Assembly (NCBI RefSeq): GCF_007644105.1 | Contig: NZ_VFAC01000006.1 | Span: 1-64,000 of the forward strand | Source of the DNA: Elioraea rosea | GTDB lineage: Bacteria; Pseudomonadota; Alphaproteobacteria; Acetobacterales; Acetobacteraceae | Reading direction: 5' to 3' | Length of the DNA stretch: 64,000 nt | In this document: in pieces, positions 40,575 to 49,472 of the stretch | Numbering within the stretch: the stretch's first letter is position 1 | How the letters are laid out: each line of letters opens with the position of its first letter | Notes under the pieces: model-generated | Database searches by the model: none | What the model was told of the DNA's origin: nothing | What the model saw: only the letters and a program-made list of their open reading frames with translations | Position numbers and translations under genes: made by a program

Positions 40575-40667
40575 TGGCGATCCCGTGACTGTGCTTGTTG
40601 TCGTTGACCGGGCGGATGCCCGTGCGAGCGGCGGCAGCGTGCCCCGGGCCAACCTGTCCTCGCCGCA

Positions 40668-40685
40668 CTGTCACGGCGCGGTCAC
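40668..40685 (+). promoter_or_regulatory. Pho-box-like direct repeat upstream of hppA
   Basis: CTGTCAC (40668-40674), GGCG, CGGTCAC (40679-40685) has the 7+4+7 spacing of a PhoB site; the first half is an exact match and the second 6 of 7. Its direction is opposite to hppA, which weakens the case. The rest of the 40575-40735 gap shows no gene. Confidence 0.35.
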
Positions 40686-40735
40686 GGTCTTGCGAGGCCG
40701 CGACCCTATGCCATGCACGGAAGGGCGACGCAATC

Positions 40736-41920
40736 TCACCCGGGCGCGGGCACCTCTTCCCTGCGCGGGAGCCAGGCAAGCGCCAGCAGCGCGACGCCGA
40801 CGGCCGGCAGGATGGCGAGATTGAGCACGAGCCACCCGACATGGTGGTGCACCACCCCGGCCCCGACCGCGGTGAACGTGACCGAGCCGAACACGATCAT
40901 GTCGTTCGCGGCCTGGCCGCGATACCGCTCGGCCGGCGCGAGGGAGGCGGAGAGAAGCGTGGTCGCGCCGACGAACATGAAGTTCCAGCCGATGCCGAGC
41001 AGGACGAGGGCTGCGAGGAAATAGCCGAACGCCGAGCCCTGGATGGCGATGGCGGCGCAGGCCGCCGTCAGCATCGCGCCGGTCCCGATCACGCGCCCCA
41101 CCCCGAAGCGGGAGATCAGGTGGCCCGTGACGAAGGCAGGAGCGAACATCGCCGCGGCATGCCACTGGATGATGGTCGCGCTGTCGTTCACCCCGAAGCC
41201 GCAGAGCATCATCTCGAGCGGGGTGGCCGCCATCACGAGGTTCATCGTGTCCCAGGCAATGACGGCGGCGATGATCGCGACAAGAACCTGCGGCCGGCGC
41301 AGGATGGGGCCGAGCGGCACCGCGACCGCGGGGCGTGGCGGCGGCGCGGGCAGGCGCGTCATCGCCAGCACGACCAGCGCCGTCGCCGGGATCACCGAGA
41401 AGGCGACGTAGCTGCCCGCGAACAGGACGGGCGCAAGCCCCTCCTTGGTCCACTTGACGATCTCCGGCCCGGCCCAGGCGCCGAACACGCCGCCGGCCAT
41501 CACGAGGCTGATCGCCTTCGGCCGCCAGGACGCATCCGCTGCCTCGGCGGCGGCGAAGCGGTAGTGCATGGCGATGCCGAAGGCGAGCCCGCCGAAGGCC
41601 GTGGACAGCAGATAGAGGCCGAAGCTTGCCTGCCACAGGGCGATGACCGCGAGCGCGAGCGAGACGAGATGCGAGGTCGCGCCGGCGGAGAAGCCGATGC
41701 GCCGGCCAAGCCGCGCGAACATCCACGACGCCGGGATGGAGGCAGCCATGGTCGCTGCCATCTGCACCGCCATGGGGAGGGTCGCGAGCGCCTTGTCTCC
41801 CGCGAGGCTGTGGCCGATCAGTGCGGACATCGCGACCTGCCCGCTCATCGCCGCCTGGTTCAGCGACTGGCAGAGGAACAGCAGGCCGACATTCCGCCTC
41901 TGGTGGGCGATTCCGCTCAT
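40736..41920 (-). CDS. MFS transporter
   Basis: A 394-residue protein with about 12 predicted helices and the MFS loop motif ARLGRRIGFSAG after helix 2. QSLNQAAMSGQVAMSALIGHSLAG in helix 1 resembles a widespread uncharacterised MFS group. The substrate is unknown. The start overlaps the thiL stop as ATGA, so it may be co-transcribed with the riboflavin/thiamine chain without being functionally linked. Confidence 0.86.
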   Translation of the reverse strand: MSGIAHQRRNVGLLFLCQSLNQAAMSGQVAMSALIGHSLAGDKALATLPMAVQMAATMAASIPASWMFARLGRRIGFSAGATSHLVSLALAVIALWQASFGLYLLSTAFGGLAFGIAMHYRFAAAEAADASWRPKAISLVMAGGVFGAWAGPEIVKWTKEGLAPVLFAGSYVAFSVIPATALVVLAMTRLPAPPPRPAVAVPLGPILRRPQVLVAIIAAVIAWDTMNLVMAATPLEMMLCGFGVNDSATIIQWHAAAMFAPAFVTGHLISRFGVGRVIGTGAMLTAACAAIAIQGSAFGYFLAALVLLGIGWNFMFVGATTLLSASLAPAERYRGQAANDMIVFGSVTFTAVGAGVVHHHVGWLVLNLAILPAVGVALLALAWLPRREEVPAPG

Positions 41921-42921
41921 GCAACGTGGCTCCAGCCGCCGCGGCCAAGCCTCAGCGGCGCGCCATCGGCGCCGGTTACCGTCACGCCCGAACCGGGGCC
42001 GAAGGCGCCGATGCGCGCGACCGGCACCCCTGCCCGCGCGGCCGCTGCGCGCACGGCGTCCGCCGCCGCCTCGGGCGCCGCAAAGACGAGCTCGTAGTCG
42101 TCGCCTCCGGTCAGGCAGGTGGCGAGGCGCGTTGGGTCGGCGGCGACCGCTTCTGCCGCGGGCGGCGAGAGCGGCACGGCAGCGGCCTCGATCGTGGCGG
42201 CGAGCCCCGCGCCGCGCGCGAGATGGCCCACGTCCTGGACGAGCCCGTCCGACACGTCCATGCAGGCGGTGGCCAGGCCGCCCAGCGCCGCGCCGAGCGC
42301 AAGCCGCGGCTCGGGAAGCCGGTAGCGGGAGGCGAGATGGGCACGGCCCTCCCCGCCGAGCTCATCCAGCCGGCCGGTCAAGGCCAGCAGGCCGAGCGCG
42401 CCGTCGCCGATCGTGCCGCTGACCCAGAGCGCATCGCCCGCGCGCGCGCCGCTGCGCTTCAGCGCCGCCCCCTTGGGCACCGAGCCAATAATGGTGAGCG
42501 AGAGCGTCACCGGCCCAGTGGTCGAGACCGTGTCTCCGCCGAGCAGGTAGCAGCCGAAGCGTGCCTGGTCCTCCGCGAGCCCTGCGGCGAAGGCGGCGAG
42601 CCAGGGATCGCCGGTGTCCTTCGAAAGCGCTGTCGTCATCAGGTAGCCGAGCGGTTCCGCCCCCATCGCTGCGAGGTCGGACAGGTTCACGCGGAGAAGC
42701 TTGCGGCCGATCGTCTCGGGCGGGTCGTCCGGCAGGAAGTGCACGCCGGCGACCATCGCATCGGCTGCGAGAACGAGCGTCCGTCCGGGCGGCGGGTCGA
42801 GCAGTGCCGCGTCGTCCGACAGGGCGAGCGCGCCTGGCGCGTGCGCGGCGAGCGGCCGGAAGTGACGGGCGATGAGGGCGAACTCGCCCGGAAGGGCATC
42901 GCCCTCCTCGCTGGTGGACAC
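41917..42921 (-). CDS. thiL: Thiamine-monophosphate kinase
   Basis: Phosphorylates thiamine monophosphate to the pyrophosphate cofactor. The 334-residue protein of the AIR-synthase-like fold has DDAALLDPP and VHFLPDDPPETIGRKLLRVNLSDLAAMGAEP, the ATP/Mg site, and MDVSDGLVQD and TGGDDYELVF further on. The GTG start at 42921 lies 4 nt after nusB. The nusB-thiL link is conserved in many bacteria. Confidence 0.95.
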   Translation of the reverse strand: MSTSEEGDALPGEFALIARHFRPLAAHAPGALALSDDAALLDPPPGRTLVLAADAMVAGVHFLPDDPPETIGRKLLRVNLSDLAAMGAEPLGYLMTTALSKDTGDPWLAAFAAGLAEDQARFGCYLLGGDTVSTTGPVTLSLTIIGSVPKGAALKRSGARAGDALWVSGTIGDGALGLLALTGRLDELGGEGRAHLASRYRLPEPRLALGAALGGLATACMDVSDGLVQDVGHLARGAGLAATIEAAAVPLSPPAAEAVAADPTRLATCLTGGDDYELVFAAPEAAADAVRAAAARAGVPVARIGAFGPGSGVTVTGADGAPLRLGRGGWSHVA

Positions 42922-42925
42922 GTGG

Positions 42926-43468
42926 TCAGCCCAGGCCGGTGGCGAACTCGGGCCCGCGCAGCGTGCGCGCGATCCGGTCGAGCACGCCATTGGCGAAGCG
43001 CGGCTCCTCGCCGCCGAAGAAGCCGTGCGCGACGTCCATGTACTCGTTGATCACGGCGCGGGCAGGCGGGCCCTTGGCATCGAAGAGCTCGGCCGCGGCG
43101 GCGCGCAGTAGCGCGCGCAGGACAGGGTCGAGCCGCGCGAGCGGCCAGTCCTCCGCGAGCGAGGCGGCGACGACGCCGTCGAGCGCCTCGGCGTTCACGG
43201 CGTAGCCGCGCACGATGCGCGCGAGAAGCGGCACGTCGGCGCCGGGGGCTGCGCCCTCGTCGAGCGGGCCGGCGGCGAGCGGCGCGCCCTCCTGCCCGCC
43301 GACGCGGTGGCGGACGAACTCGTCGAGCACCGTCTCGGGACTGATCGAGCCATGCTCGGCCTGGTAGAGCGCCTGCACGGCGGCAAGCCGCGCGGCCGTC
43401 CTCGGCCGTCCGGCCGCGGCAGGCCTGCCCTTGCGGGCGGATTTCGCTGCGGCGCTCACGCGCCCCAT
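42926..43468 (-). CDS. nusB: Transcription antitermination factor NusB
   Basis: All-helical RNA-binding protein that acts with S10 at rRNA boxA sites. The 180-residue protein has a basic N-terminal tail (K/R/A/G, 1-25), then RLAAVQALYQAEH. The C-terminal core is ALLRAAAAEL, AVINEYMDVAHGFFGGEEPRF and NGVLDRIA. The ATG at 43468 overlaps ribH by 13 bp; a GTG at 43459 would give a four-base GTGA overlap and is an alternative. Confidence 0.94.
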   Translation of the reverse strand: MGRVSAAAKSARKGRPAAAGRPRTAARLAAVQALYQAEHGSISPETVLDEFVRHRVGGQEGAPLAAGPLDEGAAPGADVPLLARIVRGYAVNAEALDGVVAASLAEDWPLARLDPVLRALLRAAAAELFDAKGPPARAVINEYMDVAHGFFGGEEPRFANGVLDRIARTLRGPEFATGLG

Positions 43469-43920
43469 GTCCTGGCGAGCGCGATCTGCGCGAGGACGGC
43501 GTTGGCGGCTTCCACGCCCTTGTTCATCTCGTCGTCGCGGGCGCGGGCGAGCGCCTGCTCCTCGTCATGCACGGTCAGCACGCCGAACGCGACGGGCACG
43601 CCGAACTGCACGGTCAGATCCATCAGCCCGCGAGCCGTTTCGCGGCAGATATGGTCGTAGTGGTCGGTCTCGCCGCGCACCACGCAGCCGAGCGCGATGA
43701 ACCCGTCCCAGCGCGGCCCGCCGGCGCGCGCCATCGCGCCAATCGCAAGCCGGACGGCGCCGGGAAGCTCGAAGGCGCCGGCCACCTGCACGACCTCGAA
43801 GCTCGCGCCTGCGGCCTCGAGCGTGCGCTTCACCCCGGCAAGCTGGCCCGCGGCGATCTCGCGGTAATAGGGCGCCTCGACCACCAGGATGTGGGGCGGC
43901 TTCGGCTTGGTGTCGGGCAT
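43456..43920 (-). CDS. ribH: 6,7-dimethyl-8-ribityllumazine synthase
   Basis: Condenses the RibBA product (DHBP) with the RibD product in riboflavin synthesis. The 154-residue lumazine synthase has VEAPYYREIAAGQLAG, the GAFELPGAVRLA substrate site, FIALGCVVRGETDHYD with the catalytic histidine, and PVAFGVLTVHDEEQAL. It lies 2 nt after ribBA. Confidence 0.96.
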   Translation of the reverse strand: MPDTKPKPPHILVVEAPYYREIAAGQLAGVKRTLEAAGASFEVVQVAGAFELPGAVRLAIGAMARAGGPRWDGFIALGCVVRGETDHYDHICRETARGLMDLTVQFGVPVAFGVLTVHDEEQALARARDDEMNKGVEAANAVLAQIALARTWGA

Positions 43921-43922
43921 GA

Positions 43923-45062
43923 TCAGGCGGCCTCGTGCGGAATGGGACGATGCGCGACGACCGACAGCCCATAGCCGTCGAGCCCGACGATCGCGCGCGG
44001 GTGATTGGTCAGCAGCACCATCTCGCGCACGCCGAGATCGAGGAGGATCTGCGCGCCGACGCCGTAGTCGCGCAACGCAGGCGGCGAGCCGTCGCGCGCC
44101 CGCGCGACGCGCTCCGACAGCGCCGTCGGCCGTGGCTCGCGGATCAGCACCACCGCGCCGCGGCCCTCTGCGCCGATCATGCGCATCGCCTCGTGCAGCT
44201 CCGCCCCGCCGGAACCGGCGCCGACATCGCCGAGCACGTCGGTCAGCACATTGAGTGCGTGCATGCGCACGGGCACCGGCCCGCCCTGCGTCACGTCGCC
44301 CTTCACCAGCGCGATATGCTCCGCGTACTCGACGGTGTTAGCGTAGACGATCATGCGGAACGTTCCGCCGAAGGAACTCTCGAACACCGTCTCGGCGACG
44401 CGGCCGACGAGCCGCTCGGTGCGGCGGCGATGCGCGATCAGGTCGGCGATCGTGCCGAGCTTCAGCCCGTGGCGCTGCGCGAAGCCGACGAGGTCTGGGA
44501 GCCGCGCCATCGTGCCGTCGTCGTTCATCACCTCGCAAATCACGCCGGACGGGTTCAGCCCCGCGAGGCGGGCGATGTCGACCGCCGCCTCGGTATGGCC
44601 TGCGCGGACGAGCGTGCCGCCCTCGCGCGCCATCAGCGGGAAGACATGACCCGGGGTCACGAGGTCCGACGGCCCCTTCCCAGGGTCGATCGCGACAGCG
44701 ACGGTGCGCGCGCGGTCGGCCGCCGAGATGCCCGTGGTGACGCCCTCGCGCGCCTCGATGGAGACGGTGAAGGCCGTCTGGTGCCGGGTGCCGTTTGCCT
44801 GGCTCATCAGTGGAAGGCCGAGCGTCTCGACGCGCTCGCGCGTCATGGCGAGGCAGATCAGCCCGCGCGCGTGCTTGGCCATGAAGTTGACGGCTTCCGC
44901 ATCGGCAAACTGGGCGGGGATGACGACGTCGCCCTCGTTCTCGCGGTCCTCGTCATCGACGAGGATGAACATCCGGCCCCGGCGCGCCTCCTCGATGATC
45001 TCCTCTGTGGGGGAGAGGAACTCGCGCCAATCGACGGAGAGGGGCTTCGGCGCGGCCATCAT
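43923..45062 (-). CDS. ribBA: DHBP synthase fused to a degenerate GTP cyclohydrolase II domain
   Basis: The N-terminal half (about 15-215) makes 3,4-dihydroxy-2-butanone 4-phosphate from ribulose 5-phosphate. It has the acidic loop DDEDRENEGD (36-45), HARGLIC and TPGHVFPL...GHTEAAVD. The C-terminal half resembles RibA, but the three zinc cysteines are replaced: by alignment with E. coli RibA they correspond to N271, A282 and S284. GTP cyclohydrolase II activity is therefore unlikely, and a separate ribA should exist elsewhere. The start overlaps the ribE stop (ATGA). Confidence 0.93.
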   Translation of the reverse strand: MMAAPKPLSVDWREFLSPTEEIIEEARRGRMFILVDDEDRENEGDVVIPAQFADAEAVNFMAKHARGLICLAMTRERVETLGLPLMSQANGTRHQTAFTVSIEAREGVTTGISAADRARTVAVAIDPGKGPSDLVTPGHVFPLMAREGGTLVRAGHTEAAVDIARLAGLNPSGVICEVMNDDGTMARLPDLVGFAQRHGLKLGTIADLIAHRRRTERLVGRVAETVFESSFGGTFRMIVYANTVEYAEHIALVKGDVTQGGPVPVRMHALNVLTDVLGDVGAGSGGAELHEAMRMIGAEGRGAVVLIREPRPTALSERVARARDGSPPALRDYGVGAQILLDLGVREMVLLTNHPRAIVGLDGYGLSVVAHRPIPHEAA

Positions 45063-45679
45063 GCGCCCCGTGCGCCTGCTGCAGCGGTCTGGCCCAAAAT
45101 GCGAGCGACGTAGCGGGCCAGCATGTCCACCTCAAGATTGACGGGATCGCCGGGGCGGAGCGCGCCGAAGCTCGTCACCGCGGCCGTGTGGGGGATGATG
45201 TTGACCCCGAAGCCGTCCGCGTCAACGTCGTTCACGGTCAGGCTGACCCCGTCCACCGCAACGCTGCCCTTCGCGGCGATGAATTGCATCAGCGCAGGCG
45301 GCGGGCGGAAGCGCCAGCGCACCGAGCCGCCATCGGGTTCGGCCAAGGCGGCGACACCGACGCCATCGACGTGGCCCGAGACGAAATGCCCGCCGAGCTC
45401 GTCTCCCACCTTCAGCGACCGCTCGAGGTTGACGCGCGTGCCGGGCCGCCAGCGGCCGAGCGTGGTCTTCGACAGCGTCTCGCCGGAGGCGTTGAAGGCC
45501 ATCCACCCCTCGCCCCTCTCCACCACGGTCAGGCAGCAGCCCGAGCAGGCGACGGAGGCGCCGAACTCGATCGCGGCGGTGTTCCAGGCCGTCGCGATCT
45601 CGAGCCGAAGGTCGGTCGCGGTTCCGGCCGGCACGATGGCGCGGACGGTGCCCAGATCGGTGACGAGGCCTGTGAACAT
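45059..45679 (-). CDS. ribE: Riboflavin synthase alpha subunit
   Basis: Dismutates two lumazine molecules into riboflavin. The 206-residue protein starts MFTGLVTDLG, the family signature. Two lumazine-binding repeats are visible: VACSGCCLTVVERG with FNASGETL, then VAVDGVSLTVNDVD. The ATG at 45679 is chosen because AGGAG lies eight bases upstream and it restores the conserved start. ribBA overlaps its stop. Confidence 0.95.
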   Translation of the reverse strand: MFTGLVTDLGTVRAIVPAGTATDLRLEIATAWNTAAIEFGASVACSGCCLTVVERGEGWMAFNASGETLSKTTLGRWRPGTRVNLERSLKVGDELGGHFVSGHVDGVGVAALAEPDGGSVRWRFRPPPALMQFIAAKGSVAVDGVSLTVNDVDADGFGVNIIPHTAAVTSFGALRPGDPVNLEVDMLARYVARILGQTAAAGARGA

Positions 45680-45684
45680 CAGTC

Positions 45685-46806
45685 TCACTCCTCGCGGGCG
45701 AGTTGCAGGAACAGATCCCCGCCCGGAAAGGCAAGGGAGAGGCGGCGGAACCGCGGCATCGCGCCGATGCCGGGCAGGCCGAGTGCGGCGATCGCGGGCA
45801 CCCCGTCCGCCCCGATTAGGGCGGGGGCGCCGAACCAGGCGAGCCTGTCGACCAGATCGGCCGAAAGTAGCGCTGCGGCAAGGGTCCCTCCCCCTTCGGC
45901 GAGCACACGGGTGATCCCCCGCCCCGACAGGGCGCGGAGCGCGTCGGCGAGGTCGGGCTGGCCGGTGGCGGGATCCTGCTTCACCTCGATCACGGTGCAG
46001 CCGGCTTCGGCGAGAGCGCCGATCCGCGCGCGGTCATTGCCCGGAAGCGTCAGCACCCAGGTTGGCGTCTCCCGCGCCGTTGCCACCAGAACGGAGGTGA
46101 GCGGCATGCGAAGCCGCCCATCCGCCACCACGCGCACGGGGCCGGGCCTTCCGCCTGGCACGAGCCCGGCGATGCGGACGGTGAGAGCGGGGTCATCGGC
46201 CGCGGCCGTGCCGGCGCCGACCAGCACGGCATCGTGCGCGGCGCGCAGCATGTGGGCAACGCGCCGCGAGGCCTCGCCCGAGATCCAGCGGCTCTCGCCG
46301 TTCGGTGCGGCGATCCGCCCGTCCAGCGTCGAGGCGAGCTTCAGCGTCACCATCGGCCGGCCGGCGCGGATTCGCGACACGAATCCGAGATTGACCTCGG
46401 CCGCCTGAGCCTCCGCCACCCCCTCGGTGACCGAGACGCCACCTGCCGCAAGCCGGGTGATACCCTCGCCGTTCACCCGCGGGTCGGGGTCGCGCAGAGC
46501 GATCACGCAGCGGGCGATGCCGGCAGCAAGCAGCGCATCGGTGCAGGGGGGCGTGCGGCCCCAGTGGCAGCAGGGCTCAAGCGTGACATAGGCCGTCGCC
46601 CCCCGCGCCGCCTCGCCCGCGCGCCTGAGCGCCTCTGTCTCCGCATGCGGCCGCCCGCCAGGCTGCGTCCAGCCCCGGCCCACCGCGATGCCGTCCTTCA
46701 CGATGACGCAGCCGACGGCGGGGTTCGGCCAGACATTGCCCAGCCCCCGTCGTGCGAGCGCCAGGGCGGCCCGCATCCAGACGAGATCGGCCTCCGCCCC
46801 CGTCAT
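45685..46806 (-). CDS. ribD: Bifunctional riboflavin deaminase/reductase RibD
   Basis: Catalyses the deaminase and reductase steps after GTP cyclohydrolase II. In the 373-residue protein the deaminase domain has the zinc ligands H54 (PHAETEAL), C79 and C88 (PCCHWGRTPPC). The reductase domain (from about 150) has TLKLASTLDGRIA and VLAEGGGTLAAALL. The ATG at 46806 lies 10 nt after nrdR; the longer frame overlaps nrdR. Confidence 0.95.
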   Translation of the reverse strand: MTGAEADLVWMRAALALARRGLGNVWPNPAVGCVIVKDGIAVGRGWTQPGGRPHAETEALRRAGEAARGATAYVTLEPCCHWGRTPPCTDALLAAGIARCVIALRDPDPRVNGEGITRLAAGGVSVTEGVAEAQAAEVNLGFVSRIRAGRPMVTLKLASTLDGRIAAPNGESRWISGEASRRVAHMLRAAHDAVLVGAGTAAADDPALTVRIAGLVPGGRPGPVRVVADGRLRMPLTSVLVATARETPTWVLTLPGNDRARIGALAEAGCTVIEVKQDPATGQPDLADALRALSGRGITRVLAEGGGTLAAALLSADLVDRLAWFGAPALIGADGVPAIAALGLPGIGAMPRFRRLSLAFPGGDLFLQLAREE

Positions 46807-46816
46807 TCTGGCGCCT

Positions 46817-47284
46817 TCACCCCCCGCTTCGGGGGCGGCTGCCCAGCGTCTCGACGAAGGCCTCGAAGTCCTTGGCTTCGCGGAAGTTCCGGTACACCGA
46901 GGCGAAGCGGACATAGCCCACGGGGTCGACCTCGCGGAGCGTATCCATCACCATCTCGCCGATCGCCTTGGACGGGATCTCGCTCTCGCCCGAGCTCTCG
47001 AGCTGGCGCTGCACACCGTTGACGATGCGCTCGATCCTGTCCTCGTCCACCGGCCGCTTGCGCAGCGCGATGCGGATCGAGCGGGCGAGCTTGTCGCGGT
47101 CGAATGCCACGCGCCGGCCGTCGGACTTCACCACAGTGAGCTCGCGGAGCTGCACCCGCTCGACCGTGGTGAAGCGCTGCCCGCAGGAGGGACAGGACCG
47201 CCGGCGCCGGATGGCGGTGCCGTCCTCGGTCGGACGGCTGTCCTTCACCTGGGTGTCCTCGTGGCCGCAGAAGGGGCAGCGCAT
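46817..47284 (-). CDS. nrdR: Transcriptional repressor NrdR
   Basis: Represses ribonucleotide reductase genes in response to ATP/dATP. The 155-residue protein has a zinc ribbon (C3, C6, C31, C34) followed by an ATP-cone domain ([16 protein letters not shown]...RKRPV). Its position between glyA and ribD is conserved in alphaproteobacteria. Confidence 0.96.
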   Translation of the reverse strand: MRCPFCGHEDTQVKDSRPTEDGTAIRRRRSCPSCGQRFTTVERVQLRELTVVKSDGRRVAFDRDKLARSIRIALRKRPVDEDRIERIVNGVQRQLESSGESEIPSKAIGEMVMDTLREVDPVGYVRFASVYRNFREAKDFEAFVETLGSRPRSGG

Positions 47285-47308
47285 CGGTTCTGTCTCGCGC
47301 TTCCTGGC

Positions 47309-48610
47309 TCAGTCCCGGTAGATGGGGAAGCGGGCGCAGAGCGCCTTCACCCGCTCTCCCACCGCCTTCTCGACGGCGGCATTGTCACCATCGTTGCTCC
47401 GCGAGAGCCCATCGAGCACCTCGCCGATCATCCGCCCGACCTCGCGGAACTCGGCCACGCCGAAGCCGCGGGTGGTTGCGGCCGGCGACCCGAGGCGAAT
47501 GCCGGAGGTGACCATGGGCTTCGCAGGATCGAACGGGATCGCGTTCTTGTTGCAGGTGATGTGGGCGCGTTCGAGAGAGGCCTCTGCCGCCTTGCCTGTG
47601 AGATTCTTCGGCCGGAGATCGACCAGCATCAGGTGGCTGTCCGTGCCGCCCGTGACCACGCCGAGGCCCTGCGCGAGAAGCTCGTCGGCCAGGGCGCGGG
47701 CGTTCTCGATGACGGCCTTCTGGTAGGCCCGGAACCCGGGCGTCAGCGCCTCGCCGAAGGCCACCGCCTTGGCCGCGATCACATGCATCAGCGGTCCGCC
47801 CTGCAGGCCTGGGAAGACGGCAGAGTTGATCTTCTTCCCGAGCGCCTCGTCGTTGGAGAGGATCATGCCGCCGCGCGGGCCGCGCAGCGTCTTGTGCGTC
47901 GTCGTCGTCACGACATGCGCATGCGGCAGCGGCGTCGGGTACACGCCCGCGGCAACGAGCCCGGCGTAGTGCGCCATGTCGACCAGGAGGTAGGCGCCCA
48001 CCTCGTCTGCGATGCGGCGGAATGCCGCGAAATCAAGGGCACGCGGAATGGCGCTGCCACCGGCGATGATCATGCGCGGCTTGTGCTCGCGCGCGAGCGC
48101 GGCGACCTGGTCCATGTCGACGAGGCTGTCCTCGCGCCGCACCCCGTAGGTGACGGGCTTGAACCACTTGCCGGAGAGGTTCACCGCGGCCCCGTGCGTG
48201 AGGTGCCCGCCGGCGGCAAGGTCCATGCCGAGGATCGTGTCGCCAGGCTGGAGCAGGGCCAAGAACACCGCCTGGTTCGCCTGTGCGCCGGAATGCGGCT
48301 GCACGTTGGCGAAGCTGCACTCGAACAGCCTGCACGCGCGCTCGATCGCCAGCGCCTCGACCTTGTCGACCTCGACGCAGCCGCCGTAGTAGCGCCGCCC
48401 GGGATAGCCCTCGGCGTACTTGTTGGTCATCACCGAGCCCTGGGCCTGCATCACGGCGCGGGAGACGATGTTCTCCGACGCGATCAGCTCGATTCCGTCC
48501 TGCTCGCGGACGAGCTCGCCCGCGATGGCGGCGGCAACGGCCTCGTCCACCTCCGCGAGGGGGGCGTTGAAGAAGCGGTCGAGCGCGCGGGAGGGCGTGT
48601 CGATGTTCAT
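47309..48610 (-). CDS. glyA: Serine hydroxymethyltransferase
   Basis: PLP enzyme that converts serine and tetrahydrofolate to glycine and methylene-THF. The 433-residue protein has [24 protein letters not shown] and the Schiff-base K240 in [16 protein letters not shown]. Its start overlaps the rpiB stop (ATGA). nrdR follows after 24 nt. Confidence 0.97.
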   Translation of the reverse strand: MNIDTPSRALDRFFNAPLAEVDEAVAAAIAGELVREQDGIELIASENIVSRAVMQAQGSVMTNKYAEGYPGRRYYGGCVEVDKVEALAIERACRLFECSFANVQPHSGAQANQAVFLALLQPGDTILGMDLAAGGHLTHGAAVNLSGKWFKPVTYGVRREDSLVDMDQVAALAREHKPRMIIAGGSAIPRALDFAAFRRIADEVGAYLLVDMAHYAGLVAAGVYPTPLPHAHVVTTTTHKTLRGPRGGMILSNDEALGKKINSAVFPGLQGGPLMHVIAAKAVAFGEALTPGFRAYQKAVIENARALADELLAQGLGVVTGGTDSHLMLVDLRPKNLTGKAAEASLERAHITCNKNAIPFDPAKPMVTSGIRLGSPAATTRGFGVAEFREVGRMIGEVLDGLSRSNDGDNAAVEKAVGERVKALCARFPIYRD

Positions 48611-49059
48611 CGGACCGTCTCCGTAGAGGGGGAAAGCTTGGCGACGCGGCGGGCATGCCGGCCGCCTTCGAAGGGGGTGTCGAGGAAGGCGCGCAGCGCG
48701 TCTAGCGCCGGCTCGGCGCCCGTCATGCGCGCGCCGAGGGCAAGCACGTTGGCGTCGTTGTGCGCGCGGGTGAGGCGCGCGCCCGTCGCATCATGGACGA
48801 GCGCGCAGCGGATGGCGGGGTTGCGGTTCGCCGCCATGCTCATGCCGATGCCCGTGCCGCAGACGAGCACGCCGAAGCCGGCGCGGCCGGAGGCGACGGC
48901 CTCGCAGACGCGGGCGGCGAAATCCGGATAGTCGACGCTTTCGGGCCCGTTCGTGCCGAGGTCGAGCACGGTGTGGCCCATGCCGCGCGCGGCCTCTGCC
49001 AGCGCGTCCTTGAGCGCGAGCCCGGCATGGTCTGCGCCGAAAGCGATGATGTAGGTCAC
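48607..49059 (-). CDS. rpiB: Ribose-5-phosphate isomerase B
   Basis: Interconverts ribose 5-phosphate and ribulose 5-phosphate. The 150-residue protein starts [16 protein letters not shown]. The catalytic C67 lies in [16 protein letters not shown], and RTAHNDANV-type contacts are present as [13 protein letters not shown]. The GTG start at 49059 is chosen from the family N-terminus; its ribosome binding site is weak. It is the first gene of the rpiB-glyA-nrdR-rib chain. Upstream, 49060-49472 holds no intact gene, only the remnant below. Confidence 0.93.
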   Translation of the reverse strand: MTYIIAFGADHAGLALKDALAEAARGMGHTVLDLGTNGPESVDYPDFAARVCEAVASGRAGFGVLVCGTGIGMSMAANRNPAIRCALVHDATGARLTRAHNDANVLALGARMTGAEPALDALRAFLDTPFEGGRHARRVAKLSPSTETVR

Positions 49060-49165
49060 GCCAAGGGGTCCGCCCGTCTCCGCCCGGACTGCCCGGACGC
49101 CGGAGGCATACCACGGGCTGCGGTCGGCGCGGAAGCCGACCACAAAACCCTGCCTCGGGAGCGGG

Positions 49166-49398
49166 TTAACGCGGCAGGTGCGCAGCGAGGAAGGCTGGCG
49201 CGCGGGAGACTGCGTCGGCCCGCGCCGCCGGGTCGGTGCCGACATGCACCCGGCCCGAGCCATCCGCAGAGAACGCGCCCTGTGAGCACCCTGGCACGGG
49301 AGTTCGGCGCGTCGAACCCGTGATGGGCGCCCGGATCGGCGTGGCAGGCGATCGCGGGGCGGGCGCCGCCGCCGAGCGCGGCACACGGAGGCGGCGAG
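49166..49398 (-). pseudogene. Remnant of a dienelactone-hydrolase-like C-terminus, frameshifted
   Basis: Reading the minus strand in one frame gives HADPGAHHGFDAPNSRARV, the catalytic-histidine region of DLH-type alpha/beta hydrolases. Near 49283-49290 the similarity moves to another frame, SADGSGRVHVGTDPAAR then AFLAAHLPR and a TAA stop, which resembles the end of the same family. The N-terminal two thirds and the nucleophile are missing. This is read as a decayed, truncated gene. The family call is from memory of such C-termini. Confidence 0.5.
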
Positions 49399-49472
49399 CA
49401 TCAGTTATCCGCCTCGCAGGTCAGGGGCCACGCGCGGAACGGCCCCCGCCGTCAGCAGGGGCCGCATGTGGT

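Noticed and set aside
46807-46816. FMN riboswitch before the riboflavin genes
   Set aside because: ribD follows nrdR by 10 nt and no RFN-type conserved stretch occurs before rpiB, glyA or nrdR.
46688-48931. 747-codon plus-strand open frame opposite nrdR, glyA and rpiB
   Set aside because: Runs antisense across three clear genes and has no recognisable domain.
48607-49401. rpiB extended to 49401
   Set aside because: The extension is low-information Arg/Pro sequence running through the hydrolase remnant; the family N-terminus begins at the GTG at 49059.
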